Below, in pieces: positions 1 through 12,022 of a stretch of 64,000 bases of DNA (position 1 is the stretch's first letter; every line of letters begins with the position of its first letter). The notes beneath the pieces are model-generated. The model was not told the DNA's origin. It worked only from the letters and a program-made list of their open reading frames with translations, and made no database searches. The position numbers were made by a program, and so were the translations under genes. This stretch comes from Halocafeteria seosinensis. Lineage: Eukaryota; Sar; Bigyra; Bicosoecida. The stretch spans positions 1 to 64,000 of the forward strand of contig LVLI01000277.1 of assembly GCA_001687465.1 (NCBI GenBank), written 5' to 3'.

Positions 1-53
1 CCCCCTGGCTGTTGCATTGCCGTCCTTAGGTAGAAATTACCGACGTGGACGCT

Positions 54-1802
54 ATGGCGCAGCAGAAACCTAGCCGTACCTACGCCGAACGCGCTGAGGA
101 GACGGATGCATCAGCTTATGTGGTTGTGGCAGGAGCTGTACAGCATGCACTCCAATGGGTGCCTCACAAGAACCCTATCACGCTGTATGTTACGTTGTGC
201 ACTTAGTGTATCTTGACGTGGTATCTTCAACGTGGTGCTTGCAGAGCTATGGGTGCGCAGCAACTGCTCGAAGAATCAACTATTCCTGAGTTGGACGAAA
301 CGACCCTCAAGCAGCTAGAAAGTCAAGGAAAAGTCATTCGAGATCCGGCAAGAATCTCGCAATGGTACAAGAGCCTGAAGCTCACCCAAGCAGCCTATGG
401 TAGCAGCGACGAAGACATCTCCATTCGGGGAAATGTCAACCGAGGTACAGTGTGCACTGGCGGTAGGAGTTCTTAACTCTCCCTACAACCACCTACTGCT
501 TATCCTACGTGCTATCGCAGATAATTTGCTCTTAACAAACTGGTCATCAAAAGCTCTCCGTCCAGCACACTACTTGATACAATTGGAAGACCATCTTGTT
601 TTAGGAATCCGCGGTAAGCTGAGCATATATATGCCGGTCAACGTGTTGACCCTCAGCATGTAACTCATCATACCTTTCCTCCTCCAGGGACTGAAAATAT
701 TGCTGATGCATTGACTGACGTAGCTGGGGCGCCTGTAGAGTACAAGTTTAAGAAAGCTCATGGATGTGTCCACGGAGGAATGCTTCGTGCTGCCTTGTGG
801 ATCGTCGACAACATCAAGGAAAAACTGCTCCAATATCAGGATAATAAGAATGAACGCCCTACTTTGCACATTGTGGGTCACTCGCTTGGAGGGGGGGTGG
901 CTTCACTAGTGGCAGTCATCTTGCTTGATAGGGAGGAGTTTAACTCCTTTCAAATCTCGGCGACTACGTTTGCACCGGCGGCAGTTGTGACCAAGGAAAT
1001 AGCAGAGGCATATTCCCCATACGTAGATGCGGTTTTGGGAGAAAACGATATTATTCCTCGCTTTGAATGCCACAGTGGTAAGCAGCTCGCAATGGAGCTT
1101 TATGAGGCTTCCAAGAGAAGAAAGCAACACTTAACGGAGCGGTTCTACAACAGCCGTGCTGCCGAATTGGGTAGAGAATTGAAGTCCTCGAATACATTCT
1201 TGGCATTCAAGAACTACAAAGACCAGCTTTCCGAAAAATACGGTCAATCTATTGCGGAATCCAAAAAGTCAGCTACTGACGCCGGTAGACAAGCTTTCAC
1301 CTCAGCCAAAGCTGCGGCCGTAAGCGCATTTAAGAAAGGGAAGGATACATGGAAGTCGAGTTTTTCGAATAAGCAGACAGAAAGTGGTGGAAATCCGTTT
1401 GCAGAAGAAAGCGAACTCACTGAAGAAGCAGAGAATGATTGGTCGGAATCGTTGCGACCTGAGGAGGAATACGAGGAAATAGCCGGCGAAAAGCTCGCGT
1501 TTGCTAAAGAACTGAAGAAAATTTATCCTATAGGGAATTTGTTTATGATACGGAAGTTATGGGAGGAAAAAAATCCGCATCAGGAAGAAAGTAACCCGTT
1601 TCAAGACGATTCGGGGTCTGCCGAACATGCCACGTACCAAAGATCTTCCGGAGAGCGTCATGTCCTTGTTTCTGTGCCTCGAGAAGTAGTGGACGAAGTT
1701 GTTGTAAACCCAAGCATGCTTGCTGACCACTTTTTGTCAAACATCCTCAATGGTGTACTTAGCGCCTTGGACTACTCGCGCGAACATCCTGAAACATCCT
1801 AA
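54..1802 (+). CDS. Class 3 (diacylglycerol lipase-like) lipase, possibly 5' incomplete
   Basis: Predicted serine lipase of the class 3/DAGL family, expected to release the sn-1 acyl chain from diacylglycerol at a membrane. Exons read as 54..184, 245..462, 521..613 and 688..1802, giving 518 codons from the ATG at 54. The second donor could instead be at 445, in the same phase. The nucleophile elbow GHSLGGG lies near residue 210, preceded by the family strand motif GIRGTENIADALTD that is rebuilt across the last intron. ENDIIPRF fits the catalytic Asp region, and the C-terminal block KIYPIGNLF...NPSMLADHF is typical of DAGLs. A Lys/Ala/Glu-rich linker (about residues 310-420) carries two NPF motifs (GGNPFAEE, SNPFQDD). 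The frame stays open upstream of 54 to a possible acceptor at 29-33, so the true start may lie outside the window. It ends 8 bp from the convergent EF-hand gene. Confidence 0.8.
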
Positions 1803-1810
1803 ACTACTGT

Positions 1811-4145
1811 TTATTGAAAAGATCTATGGGAAAACGAACTTTTAGAGCTTCTAGACGAAACCGGACGATTCTTTCTTATTTCCCTGCTCTGTTTTCTTTG
1901 AAGAGTGGCTGTTCCTGGACGGACTGCTTTGGCTTCAATTCCATGATACGTGTCCTGCAGGATACTATCGTAGTGTACATCTCCTCCATCTTGTGGTGTA
2001 CCTGGCCTCCCTAAATATCTCAGTGCCAGAGCCCGTACTTCCTTAGAGGTTAAAGCGATACCCTTGGAAGCACACACGTCCCTGAAATGTCCACTGTCGA
2101 CAAAACCTTCATCAAATCCATGCTTTTCCTGATGCTTTTTCAGAAGACGATAAACCTGTGCTAAAGACTTCGTTCCAAGTACCTTTACCATCTTCTGTCG
2201 CGTCGACTCCAAATCAATATTTCTAGTGCTTACACTCGAGATGGTACTCTCACCGTCTTCATAAGATTTCTCATTCGGTTTAGATGATTGTTGGCCTCCG
2301 TCCAATGCGTCCAAGTTAATGCGTTCAACAGATGATGAATCGGCTTGCCCTGACTCTTTACTGTTGAGACAGGAATTATCCTCCTCAATACAACCTCTCT
2401 CTTCTTCATTGCAGCCCAGTGGTCTATTCGTTCCGAGAATCACACGGTTTCTATCATTCGCAATCCAAAGCCCTCCAAATTTCCCTACTAGTTCATTGTA
2501 GTTAATGAAATTTTCTCCAGCAGAAAATTCGCGAACAAGTGAGGATACAGTTGGATCACTCAGTCGGATTCCAGAATCTCGGATGGCGTTCTGGAATTCT
2601 CTGAGAGACAGCACCCCTCTATTACTGGTATCAAACCTTCTGAACTGGTCCTGCAGCTCGCTGTATTTCCCATAGGCTCCTAATAACATTTCCGCTTGTG
2701 CTTGGGACAGTTTAAGACGTTGACCGAGCATCCGTGCCTTTTCCGAAAGGGTGGTTGCTTGACGCTCCGGCGTAGTCGGCCGCAGCTGTTCGATGTTGGT
2801 GCGTTTTGTATTCATACTGCTGCTTCCCGCTTTCGTGTCCTTGTGAACGAGCACTAAGTTCATAGAATCAGGATGAACAAGTGTCCCCACTTTTGAGTTG
2901 AATTCATCATAGTTAATAGTTCCTTGATTCTTTGGATCGTACTTTTCACAGAGGTCTCGGAAATCCGGCGCGCATAAATTGAGACCCAATTCCTTCAATG
3001 CAAGGCGGAAGTCCGTGACACTAATCTGAATGCGCAGTTCTCATTTAAAAATTTCAAAGGCAGGAGACTTTTGTTATCACGTACCCTTCCAGTTCCTGCT
3101 CTATCAGCGTTACGAAGGGTTCGTTGCATGTCGGCGTATCTTCCCCAGAGTTTTGCAGCTATAAGCCTCTCAGCATGAGACAATTCTTGAATGGGAGTAC
3201 TCTCGTAAGCATGCGCTTCCTTCGCTTTGTCCATAGCCTCATCTACTGCGCATACAACGTTGTATCATTTGCATAGTATAGGTCTATCGAAGTGGTGAGT
3301 TTACCTTGTAGAAAGTCCTTCATCGCTCTCCGGAATTGATCGAAGGATAGTCCGTAGTGATCATCATCGGGGCTTTTGTACTGTAAGCATGTGCTTTCTG
3401 TACGTGTCACACAACTACATTTGCAGCATATTGGGAAAGACATACCTTTCGAATCATTTGATGGGTTTCTTCATCACTAATACTAGGTAGTCCAGTGTCT
3501 CTAAGAGCCTGTTGGAGTTCCGTTTGGCTGATACTTCCACTATGAGAACTATTGACAAAGCAGAAAGCATCTTCTAATTTCTTCAGCTTCTTCTGCAAAT
3601 TTACTGCAAATTTTTGACAGTTTGCGTTTCTCACACGTGGTGTTTCTGGTCGAGTTGAAATTGTGGCTGACGGAGGATGTATTATGTTTCCAACTGTTGA
3701 ACAAGGTCTTAAACGGATAAAGGGAACGGGATAGACATACTAAATTCAAAGGTACCCTCATACCTTTATTGTTGAACTCAACGTATGCCAGTCTTCCTCT
3801 CCCAGCAGTGTCGAAGAACCCCCATAGCTTCTCATATTCTTGGTCACGGATTTCGATCCCTAAAAGCTTCACTGTGACGACACCAGGAAAACCAAAACAC
3901 ATTCAGAAAGGGCAGCAGGGAATAAAACTCCTGGGATACCTACATTGGTTTCTGAATTCTTTCTTGCTTACAAATCCATCACAGTCCATATCCATTTGTA
4001 CAAAAGCATCTTTCACCCTTCTGTAGCGTGAAGCAAACTTATCCTCAATGATCTCCAGAGCTTTCCGCGCGGAGACGGATGGAGGACTGATGACAGGCGT
4101 TGGGCGCGCCACTCTCTGTCCTTGGATGCTTAGTTCGTTCGACAT
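1811..4145 (-). CDS. Multi-EF-hand calcium-binding protein (EFCAB6-like)
   Basis: Six exons on the minus strand: 4145..3944, 3871..3764, 3603..3446, 3380..3305, 3245..3085 and 3025..1811, with all phases consistent, giving 639 residues. It is a chain of EF-hand pairs. Loops seen include DMDCDGFVSKKEF (the best calcium ligand set), DTAGRGRLAYVEF, NSSHSGSISQTEL, NADRAGTGRISVTDF (rebuilt across an intron), DPKNQGTINYDEF and DTSNRGVLSLREF. Many loops lack ligands, so several are probably structural. Long strings of degenerate EF-hands resemble EFCAB6/DJBP, a ciliary protein; this assignment is inference. The start is the first in-frame ATG (4145); the frame stays open upstream to about 4230 with only a TTG, so a further 5' exon is possible. 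The C-terminal 100 residues are basic and Ser-rich. Confidence 0.75.
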
Positions 4146-4764
4146 GATGAACGACTGAATCAGTGCTCGTTTATCCACCGGAAAAGGTTCACTCAAGTCT
4201 TGTTCTTCGCGGACAACGGGGTACAAGTTGGATCTCCTTAGATACGGCCGACCTTGGGGACGTTGCTATCAGTTTTTTGGTGTCTTCGCTTGTTGATGTG
4301 TTCCTAACTTGCTTTCAACAATCGTTGTTTATATAGTAACACTATACCTCCTCTCCCGTCAAACGGCTACTCGAGCGCGTTTTCAGGTGGTCGATTCTTC
4401 ACGAGAGGATCTCGGAGATTCCGCATGTAGACAGCAAACAAATGTTTCACTGGTGTCGGTCGAATTCACTTGACTCGAAGGGTTAAGAGGCTTGTCATTC
4501 AGTTCCTTCGCGGCGAAAGCAAGGTCTCGAGTAGGTTCTTAAGAGCGCACGGGAAGGGCTTGCATTGTTTGGCCGAGTAAGTGTGAGGCTGTCGTATAAA
4601 AGGAGGGGGGTGTTCTGAGACGAGAGAAAGGAAGAATCAGGGACAAAATTACATGTATCTGGTTCCACATCTCTGCTATTCTATGCTCACCCTTGTGGCT
4701 TTTGCCGCAGAACTGTATTGGACAGACTTCTTGTAGTGGTAGCGGAACGTGAGGCAGAAACGTG
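4146..4764. other. Divergent intergenic region (EF-hand gene / Na+/H+ exchanger gene)
   Basis: About 620 bp between two divergently oriented genes. I see no supported exon. It should hold both promoters; a TATA-like stretch (tttatatagta) occurs near 4327. Confidence 0.5.
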
Positions 4765-7700
4765 ATGAAATTCCAGCACGGCCAAGGAGATCTTCGCAGA
4801 GGCCGCACGGTGTCCGCTGGAATCGCGTTGGTCGCTGTCGTTTACGCTTTCCTGGCGATGACAGTTCCGTTGGTAGAAGCTGCGGCTCCAAAGAATAAAG
4901 TGCGCTTCGGAATACTTCTTCCCATCAAGGACTCGCTCTGTGTTAGTGGTATGCAGTATTGGATCACCGCGCAAAAAGCGAAAGAGGACTTTCAAGCGAA
5001 CCCAGATGTGGACTGGGAGCTGGAGTTGCTCCCATTAACAGCAGATACTTCGTTTGAAGCATGGAAGAGTAGCAGTGACTTTCTCGAGCTGGATCCATGC
5101 GATGAAGGTCAGGCGAACTGCAGCGTCCTTCAAGCTGGTTTGATCGGTCCACCCGAAACCGAGCCTACTCGGTTCGTCCAGTTTGTGGCACACACGAAGG
5201 ACTACCCGGTCTTGAGTTTTAGCGCTACAGGAAATGATTTGTCCAAGAATTTAGGAGGCAGTGTGTTGGATAAGCAGGACAAGGAGTTCTTCAGAGTCAC
5301 TTACACCGATAGTCTCGTTGGAGCGGCGCTGTGGAATGCGGTCCATCACTTCGGATTTGAACTTGTCTCGGTGGTTTACGAAGGCACTGCGTATGGCCGC
5401 TCGTTGATAGAGTCATTGGAGTCATTTGCCGCGTCTTCAGAAATCGATATTGTTACTTCTCAAGGCTTTGATGTAAACTCACCTTCATCAGTACGAGATG
5501 CACTGTCAGAAGTTGAAGAACGACGTGCTAGGATTATTTTGTTGTTGTCCTTTGGTAGTAATGCAGCGATGGTGCTAGACGAAGCACATAAGAAAGAGAT
5601 GTATGGCAAGGGTTGGAACTGGTTAGGAACAGACTGGGTTACCATGAATCTAGCGGACATTCCTTTCAGTGCTGCGCGCTGGCGCGACTCTTCTACAAAG
5701 GAGAAGCAAGAAACGAGCGACCGCATTAAGACGGTCATGGAAGGCGCTGTTGGAGTGGTTCCAGAGAAAGTGGAGGAATTAAATCGTTTTCCGCGTAGCC
5801 AGTATCTTCAGCAAAATTACTCAGCCTTCACAGATGAGCCACTCATTGGTATCCCTCCTTCGAATCTGACATGCAAGCCATTGCAGCGGTTTCCTTTCGT
5901 GGGCGGTATAAAGAACGCTGATATTTTTGTTCCTTATGTCTACGACACGGTGCGTGTGGCAGCACACTCTACGAAGCAGGTTCTACGTGAAAATTCTTGG
6001 GATGAAACGCACCGCGAAATCCGGAAAAAGATTATCCGTAACCTGGAAGAAACTAAAGTTAAATTTTCCCCAACTGATATCCCGATTTCGTTCGATGAAA
6101 ACCATGATAGGAGGAAATTACACCTTCGTTTGTCTAATGTTCAAGAATCTGAAGTCAAATTGGTAGCGGACTGGGAGCTCGCATCGGATATCGAAAGCAT
6201 GAATGACGTATCATGGGATGATTCAGGAGAATGGACGAATTGGAAGACGATTGTATGGCCGGGAGGATCCACTGGAATTCCGTCCGACCGAGTTATAGTG
6301 GACACAGAAGAGACCGCTTTTATAATGTCGGTCGTCTTCGTTGGTTTAGTGATCTCACTGATCATTGGAGTGTTTATACACAAGTTCCATATACACTTTA
6401 TTCCTGAATCAGGAGTGGTCATCTTGTTGGGAATTGCATTTGGATTGATCATCAGAGCTACGGCTGCAGATGAAACTGCGCGAAGTGCCCAGTTTGATGA
6501 AACCCTGTTCATGTTGGTTCTACTACCGATAATTATTTTTGAATCCGGGTATGCTCTGGATAAGCATCCTTTCTTCAGTCAACTGGGTACCATTATTACG
6601 TGCGCCATCGTAGGTACGCTGATCGTCACATTCTTGACAGCATTTGGCCTATGGGGTGTGGGAGAAGCAGGCTTATCGGTACCGCTTTCGATAGAAGAAA
6701 GTATGACGTTTTCTGCCCTGATAAGCGCCGTAGATCCTGTCGCCGTCCTGGCGACTTTTACTATCTTGCGCGTCGATCCTCGGCTAAACTCCCTGGTGTA
6801 CGGTGAAGCTGTAATCAACGATGCTGTTGCTATTGTTTTGTTCCGTACATTTTCAGAATTCATTACTAAAGAGATTGACTCTAGCTCTGTTGGAGAAGCC
6901 ATCGGCTCCTTTTTTGGTGTGCTACTGGGATCTGTTGTCATCGGCGCGCTCCTTGGAATGCTTGCAACATTTATTTTCCGCTTCAAGAGCATGCTGTGGC
7001 CGGGTGCACATCCTCCAGGACTTTTGCAGACTGCTATCCCCTTGTTACTGGCATATTTGTCCTTCGCTGTGGCAGAAGCGTTAGAACTTAGCGGTATTGT
7101 GTGCTCCTTGTTTTGTGGTATTATGATGAATCACTATATGAAGAAGGCCTTGAGTGAGGAAGGTGAGTTTCTCACAATGCGGGTGTTTCGATTGTTGGCA
7201 GTGCTTGCGGAATCCGGAGTGTTCTTTCTTATCGGTATGAATATTGTTCTTTACTCTGGTACGTAGTTTCAAATTGCTGTAGAAAGCACTGACTTTGTTA
7301 TGGCTTATTTACTTCTATGCAGGAGATTTCGACTTGAAGTTCTTTCTCTGGACTACTTTCTTCTGCCTGGCTACAAGACTGTTCCATGTGTTTCCCATTT
7401 CATTCATCCTTAACCTAGGAAGGAAAGAGAAAATTCCGATGAAATATCAAGCCGGTACGTAGACAGAATCATGCTGTTGTGCACGCTTAATAGGCAAATA
7501 ACCCCATCAATTTGCAGTTATGTATTGGGGGGGTGCTCTCCGTGGAGCGGTGGCTTATGGAACTGCAGTCTTGTTTCCTAGTCAGTATAAGGACTTGGTG
7601 GTAACTACTACTGCGTGGGTGGTAATGTTCACTATCTTCGTGAACGGAGGCTCGACCACGACACTTCTCGATAAGCTGGGCATACCGATGGGAGTTGAGC

Positions 7701-7996
7701 CCGAAGAAGAAAAAGATGAAGAGACGCGACACAGGCTCCGCGTAGGAATGACTCACCAGTCGGAGAAAGAATCAATTTTCAAAGGACTATTAGCTCGGTT
7801 AGATAGAGGTATTATTCGGCCATGCTTGCATAGCAGAGAAGTTCGCAGGAAACACCGGTACAGGGCAAACTCCCCAGAGGGAGATGCACATGATGCCGAT
7901 AGCAATGAGCCTCTGGCCGTCAACGAAGGCAACTCGCACCCCGCGATAGAAGCTAGCAAAGAGACGGGTAACGACGAATTCACTACACTGCACTAG
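4765..7996 (+). CDS. Na+/H+ exchanger with N-terminal extracellular ligand-binding (PBP1/ANF-receptor-like) domain
   Basis: Exons 4765..7258, 7323..7454 and 7518..7996 encode 1,034 residues. An N-terminal signal peptide (hydrophobic core ALVAVVYAFLAMTVPLVEA) is followed by about 450 residues resembling a receptor-type periplasmic-binding fold: FGILLPIKDS opening, a GLIGPPETEPT motif, YPVLSFSATG, FFRVTYTDSL and VVYEGTAYG, the usual pattern of leucine-binding/ANF-receptor domains. From about residue 510 it becomes a CPA1 exchanger: LLPIIIFESGY, SAVDPVAVL, NDAVAIVLF and WGGALRGAVAYGTA are the family signatures, with about 12 hydrophobic segments. A soluble tail of about 110 residues follows. Ion exchange by the second part is well supported; ligand-gated exchange is inference from the fusion. 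Both introns interrupt the membrane domain and have GTACGT donors. The ATG at 4765 is used because it opens the signal peptide. Confidence 0.85.
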
Positions 7997-8054
7997 TGGT
8001 TCCCACGCTAGATAGTTGGCGTGTCGTCCATGTTTAAGAAAAATGTACATAGCT

Positions 8055-11000
8055 CTACGCCCCTACGGTTACCGCTTGTGGCGCTCCGCTTGTGTTTGTT
8101 GCCTCCTGTCCGCTACGGTACGAACTTAGCCTCCTAGCAAAGCGGTTGTACAAAGCGCTAGACTTCGATATGCAACCGCTAACTTCAGCAATGATAGCAG
8201 AACGATTGTCGTTATGTTCACTTCGGGAGACGGCATCTAGAATCACATCGACCATGTCTATTGCTGTATCCTGATCAGATTCTTGACAAACGACAACTGC
8301 CTCGCGAGCAAACTCTTTGACAATGTCTAGATTTTCATCCTGGAGGAGAAGTTTCCATGTGGATCGACCGAGACGGCTACGGAAAAGTTGCTTTCGAATC
8401 CACCGAGTAACATTCTTGTAGCCGTGTTTTTCTAAACATGGTGAAGAAACAACGGCTATACATACGCTGGCAAATTCGTCCATACAGCTTTCCAAGCGGT
8501 CTAACGTTACTGAGGAGACAAGATGTGCAACTAATTGCAACAGATGGGACGCGAAAGCGGGAACGCAGGAATTCCCTCCACCCATTTCCTCGTTGCTTTC
8601 AAGATGCTCCCATGTGGGTATCGGTTGCAACAGCTCGGCCATATCAAAGTCTGCCACAGCTTTGAAAAAGTTGTCCACCCACTGTTCGGTCGGTATGTCG
8701 AACGACGTGCAATCAGAGAAGAAAGACAAGAGCGTCCCCATAGTCTCGTTTAGGGCTTTCCGTCTGCGTCTATCGGCAACAGAGGCTTTAGCATCAGAGA
8801 TGGCCGATCCACACTTTGCTAGAGAGTACAAGCCTGTAGAATCGAACCATGCAGCCAGTTCGGCGCACATTGTCCGCGCTTCGGTGTTCAGCACCCGGGA
8901 TCCATTATCTTCACCGACGTCAGATGTACTGTAACTGTAACGCAAGAGGCATTGGCAGAATACTCTTACAACAGTTCCGACAGTAATAAGGGGCTTAGAT
9001 GATTCCGTAGCATCAATATCCTCGATATGTCGAAGGCATTGAATGACAACGTTATGCATGCTTTGAACAATAGTTCCGCACTCCGATGTCACAAGAAAGT
9101 TCGGGTTGTAGTTGAGCATATGCTCAACAGCGTACCACATGCTGGCAACGTCAACTTCCCGTTCCCCTTTACCCCTTCCTTTCTTTCTTTTTGGTCCTTT
9201 TCCAGTAGTTGACGACAAGAACATGTCTGTTTCCGTGATGCAGCTTTGCAGAAAATCGTTTTCTGAGCCCCAACAAGAAAGTGCCTCAGCTAGGGGCAGG
9301 AGATCTCCAGCGAAGTGTCCTTTCTCGTCGAGCGCTATACCAGCAATTTGTTCTCTAACAACTGAGGCGATTTGCTCAGCGTTCTCTTCGGGCAGAAAGC
9401 CGGATATCTTGATCAGACAGTTATTTATCTCGCCACTCTTATCAACTCCTTGAAACACCGATATCCACTCAGACAGAACATCAGAGGTAAATGCAGTGTG
9501 TAGCTTCTCTTTTACTTCGCTGTTTTCGCCACTTTGCAGCTCTGAGGTAATGTTCTCCCAAAGGGCCACTATCGATTGCACGAAACCCTTCATCAACATC
9601 ACGTTGGAAACGTGCAATGGAGATGCATCGTTTCTTTGCCTCTTCCTAGCACCTTCTTTCTCTACCGCTTTGCCGATAGCTTTGTGAATTAAGAGGATCA
9701 GTTTGGTTACGGAAGGCACTGGAATATGTCTATGCAAGTTCTTGTATAGCACCAGCGTTGCTGCGGGATAGTCCGTAAGCGATTGAATTACTCGGTTAAT
9801 CAACTCAGCCCCGCCCGCATCCTCTGGATAGAAGGAAGGATGAAGCAATTTTACAAGCTGGTAACAAACTTGCTGATTTTCAGCATCCATCGCAAGACGG
9901 GCCATCAGTTCCTTGGTTGGAACAATCTGCATTGTTCAGCAAACAGCGTAAGATCTTGACAATTTCACACACCATTCCAAGTCGAAGTACTTGCCTCATA
10001 AAAGTGCATACCCTTGATGGATTGCACCCGCTGAAGCACTTTGATAAATTCGATGCGGACCTTATCGTTCTTGTCGTGGATGCTCTTCCAAAGAGTCGAG
10101 AGTAGCTGCTTCATCGTATCGTGAGTACATGCCTGGAGCCATTTTGGACACTCAGTTGACTCTCTGCAACAAGCTTATCGTTTTGTTAGTACTTACTTGA
10201 TCCAGTAGATATGCAAATCCTTCGAATACGGCTTGTCTCACATTCGGGCTATTAGAGTCATGAGCGCTTTCTGTGGTGAGCTGTTTCAACCACGTTTTTA
10301 TCGTTTGGGTTGGTAGAATTTCCCAAAAGATGGAAACTACTTTACACACACCATGCACAGCATGCTTTCTTATGTCGGCACTGCGGTCAAACAATAGCGC
10401 AGACAAGAAATCTATTTGAGTCTGCATCGTTTCATCGAATTCATCGGGTGAGGCCTTGACGTTTCCAAGAGGGAAAGCATCCAGAAATAGCAGTGTTGCA
10501 TTCAAGCGAACCTTCGCGTTCGGCGCTTCCAGTGCCCGCCACAGTATAGGAGAATATAGACGGCTGACAAGCTCGGATACCCCTTTGTGTGTCTTCTGCT
10601 GGGTAAAGTTCCAGAGAAACGTGCGAACGGCATTGAATGTTCCTTGTTTTTTGCAGTTGACTCCGCGAGCCATTAGATCCTGGATGCAGCTCTCCTCTAT
10701 TCTTTGTTTAATCTGTGGTTCCGCGCGGCTCCATGCTTTGAAGTAGAGATCTTGATAGGCATTGATATATGCCTTGGTAGAGTAGGGAATTTGATTCTTA
10801 ACGGCTTGATGGATGTCTTCCACGAAACCCTCACTTAGCAGGAGAAATTGTTCTAATACCTTGCGGTTTTCTTGAGTACGGAGGTACAACGGCGAAATAA
10901 AGCATCGAAGCATTAGTTCCCGTAGACCATCACTGCTTTCATCCTCCAAGTCAAACAAATCCAGAGCATCTTTCATTTCATACACTCGTTTTACGTCTGC

Positions 11001-11639
11001 ATTTTTGGCATTCTCTTCCAGAGATAACACTAGTAAGGCCGGCACTGTATGCAGGATAACGTTTTCCCTTCCAACCCTTCGTTGTTTCCACACGGTAGAG
11101 CAAATTCTCAGAATTGCATTTTGTAGCAATGAACCCTCTGGTCCTGCAAGATAGAAGAGCTGGTCGTGCAGGGTTGTCACAATCTCAATGAATTTTTCGC
11201 TCAGTGGCACCAGTGAGTTCTTGTTGACGTGAGCAGTGCTGCTTTCCGATTTATTTAGGAACGCTTGAAGAATGGAACAGAAGTTCCGTAGGAGCTTCAG
11301 ATCAGCCACAATGACATCAGTTTCTTCGCTTTCGTCTTGTTGCTGCTGCTGGACCATGCTATGCTCTTCCAAAGCATCCAGGAAGTTTTCTTGGTTGACG
11401 ACTGCCTTTACGACTTCCGAGACGTCTTTCCAGAATGCCTCTAATTCTTTGGAGCTAAATCCTGCCAGGAAAGCGTCCACATCGAATTTCGGTACTCCTC
11501 TGTTGTTTGTCTCGAAAAAGCCATGTAATTCTTGTAGCTTGGCGTCAGCATCTCCTTGAGGGTCCTCTGCGCAGCGTTTAGCGCAAGTTTTCAAGTCTTT
11601 ACGGAACTGCTTCCGCAGTTGTCCTAGTTCCTCTGTCAT
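8055..11639 (-). CDS. NCAPG2: Condensin-2 complex subunit G2
   Basis: Exons 11639..10197, 10150..9995 and 9926..8055 give 1,156 residues, close to the usual length of the vertebrate protein (about 1,140). It is an all-helical HEAT-repeat protein. The block NAKVRLNATLLFLDAFPLG, followed by a stretch on DETMQTQIDFLSALLFDRSADIRKHAV, is the typical condensin II non-SMC signature. The subunit acts in mitotic chromosome compaction. The second intron has a GC donor (GAG then GCAAGT at 9994) joined to a normal CAG acceptor, with the phase preserved. The first intron is only 46 nt with a TACTAAC branch-like motif right behind the donor; the nearer CAG would run into a stop. The start ATG at 11639 faces the ESCO gene across 383 bp. 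Confidence 0.85.
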
Positions 11640-12022
11640 GTCGCGCAGGTTACCAAGACAGTATTGATGCTTTTCTCAGGGTGATCACCTTTTGTTGTCG
11701 TTGTACCGTATCAATGACACATAACAATGGCATCTGTGGCTGCAGCAGCCGTTAAGCCAGTTTGTGAAGCTCAAGCGCTTGATAACCCTTGCCCCGTCAA
11801 TCCCCTCTTCCCACCTTTTTTGTCTTTTCTTCTTGAAGTCAACGCGCGCGAAAGGTGGTGCCTCCTTTTCCGCACCGCTGGCGAATTTGAATTCTACAGG
11901 TGTTTGAAACCAGGGGAGGCGCTCTTTTTTATAGCCAATTTTGGAGGATTTGTGGGGATAAACTAGCTTGCATACCCTTTTACGAGATTTTGCTGATAGC
12001 TTATCCTCCTTCAAGAACGAAT
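11640..12022. promoter_or_regulatory. Shared divergent promoter region, NCAPG2 / ESCO
   Basis: 383 bp between the two start codons of divergent genes, both for chromosome structure. No exon is supported. GCGCGAAA near 11840 resembles an E2F site by eye only. Confidence 0.35.

Noticed and set aside
7959-8054. Hairpin CACGC...GCGTG in the exchanger/NCAPG2 spacer
   Set aside because: Only five pairs with a 10-nt loop; expected by chance.
10185-10200. In-frame TGA in NCAPG2 as a selenocysteine codon
   Set aside because: Reached only if the first CAG is used as acceptor; the next AG keeps the frame and family sequence, so this is intron, not Sec.
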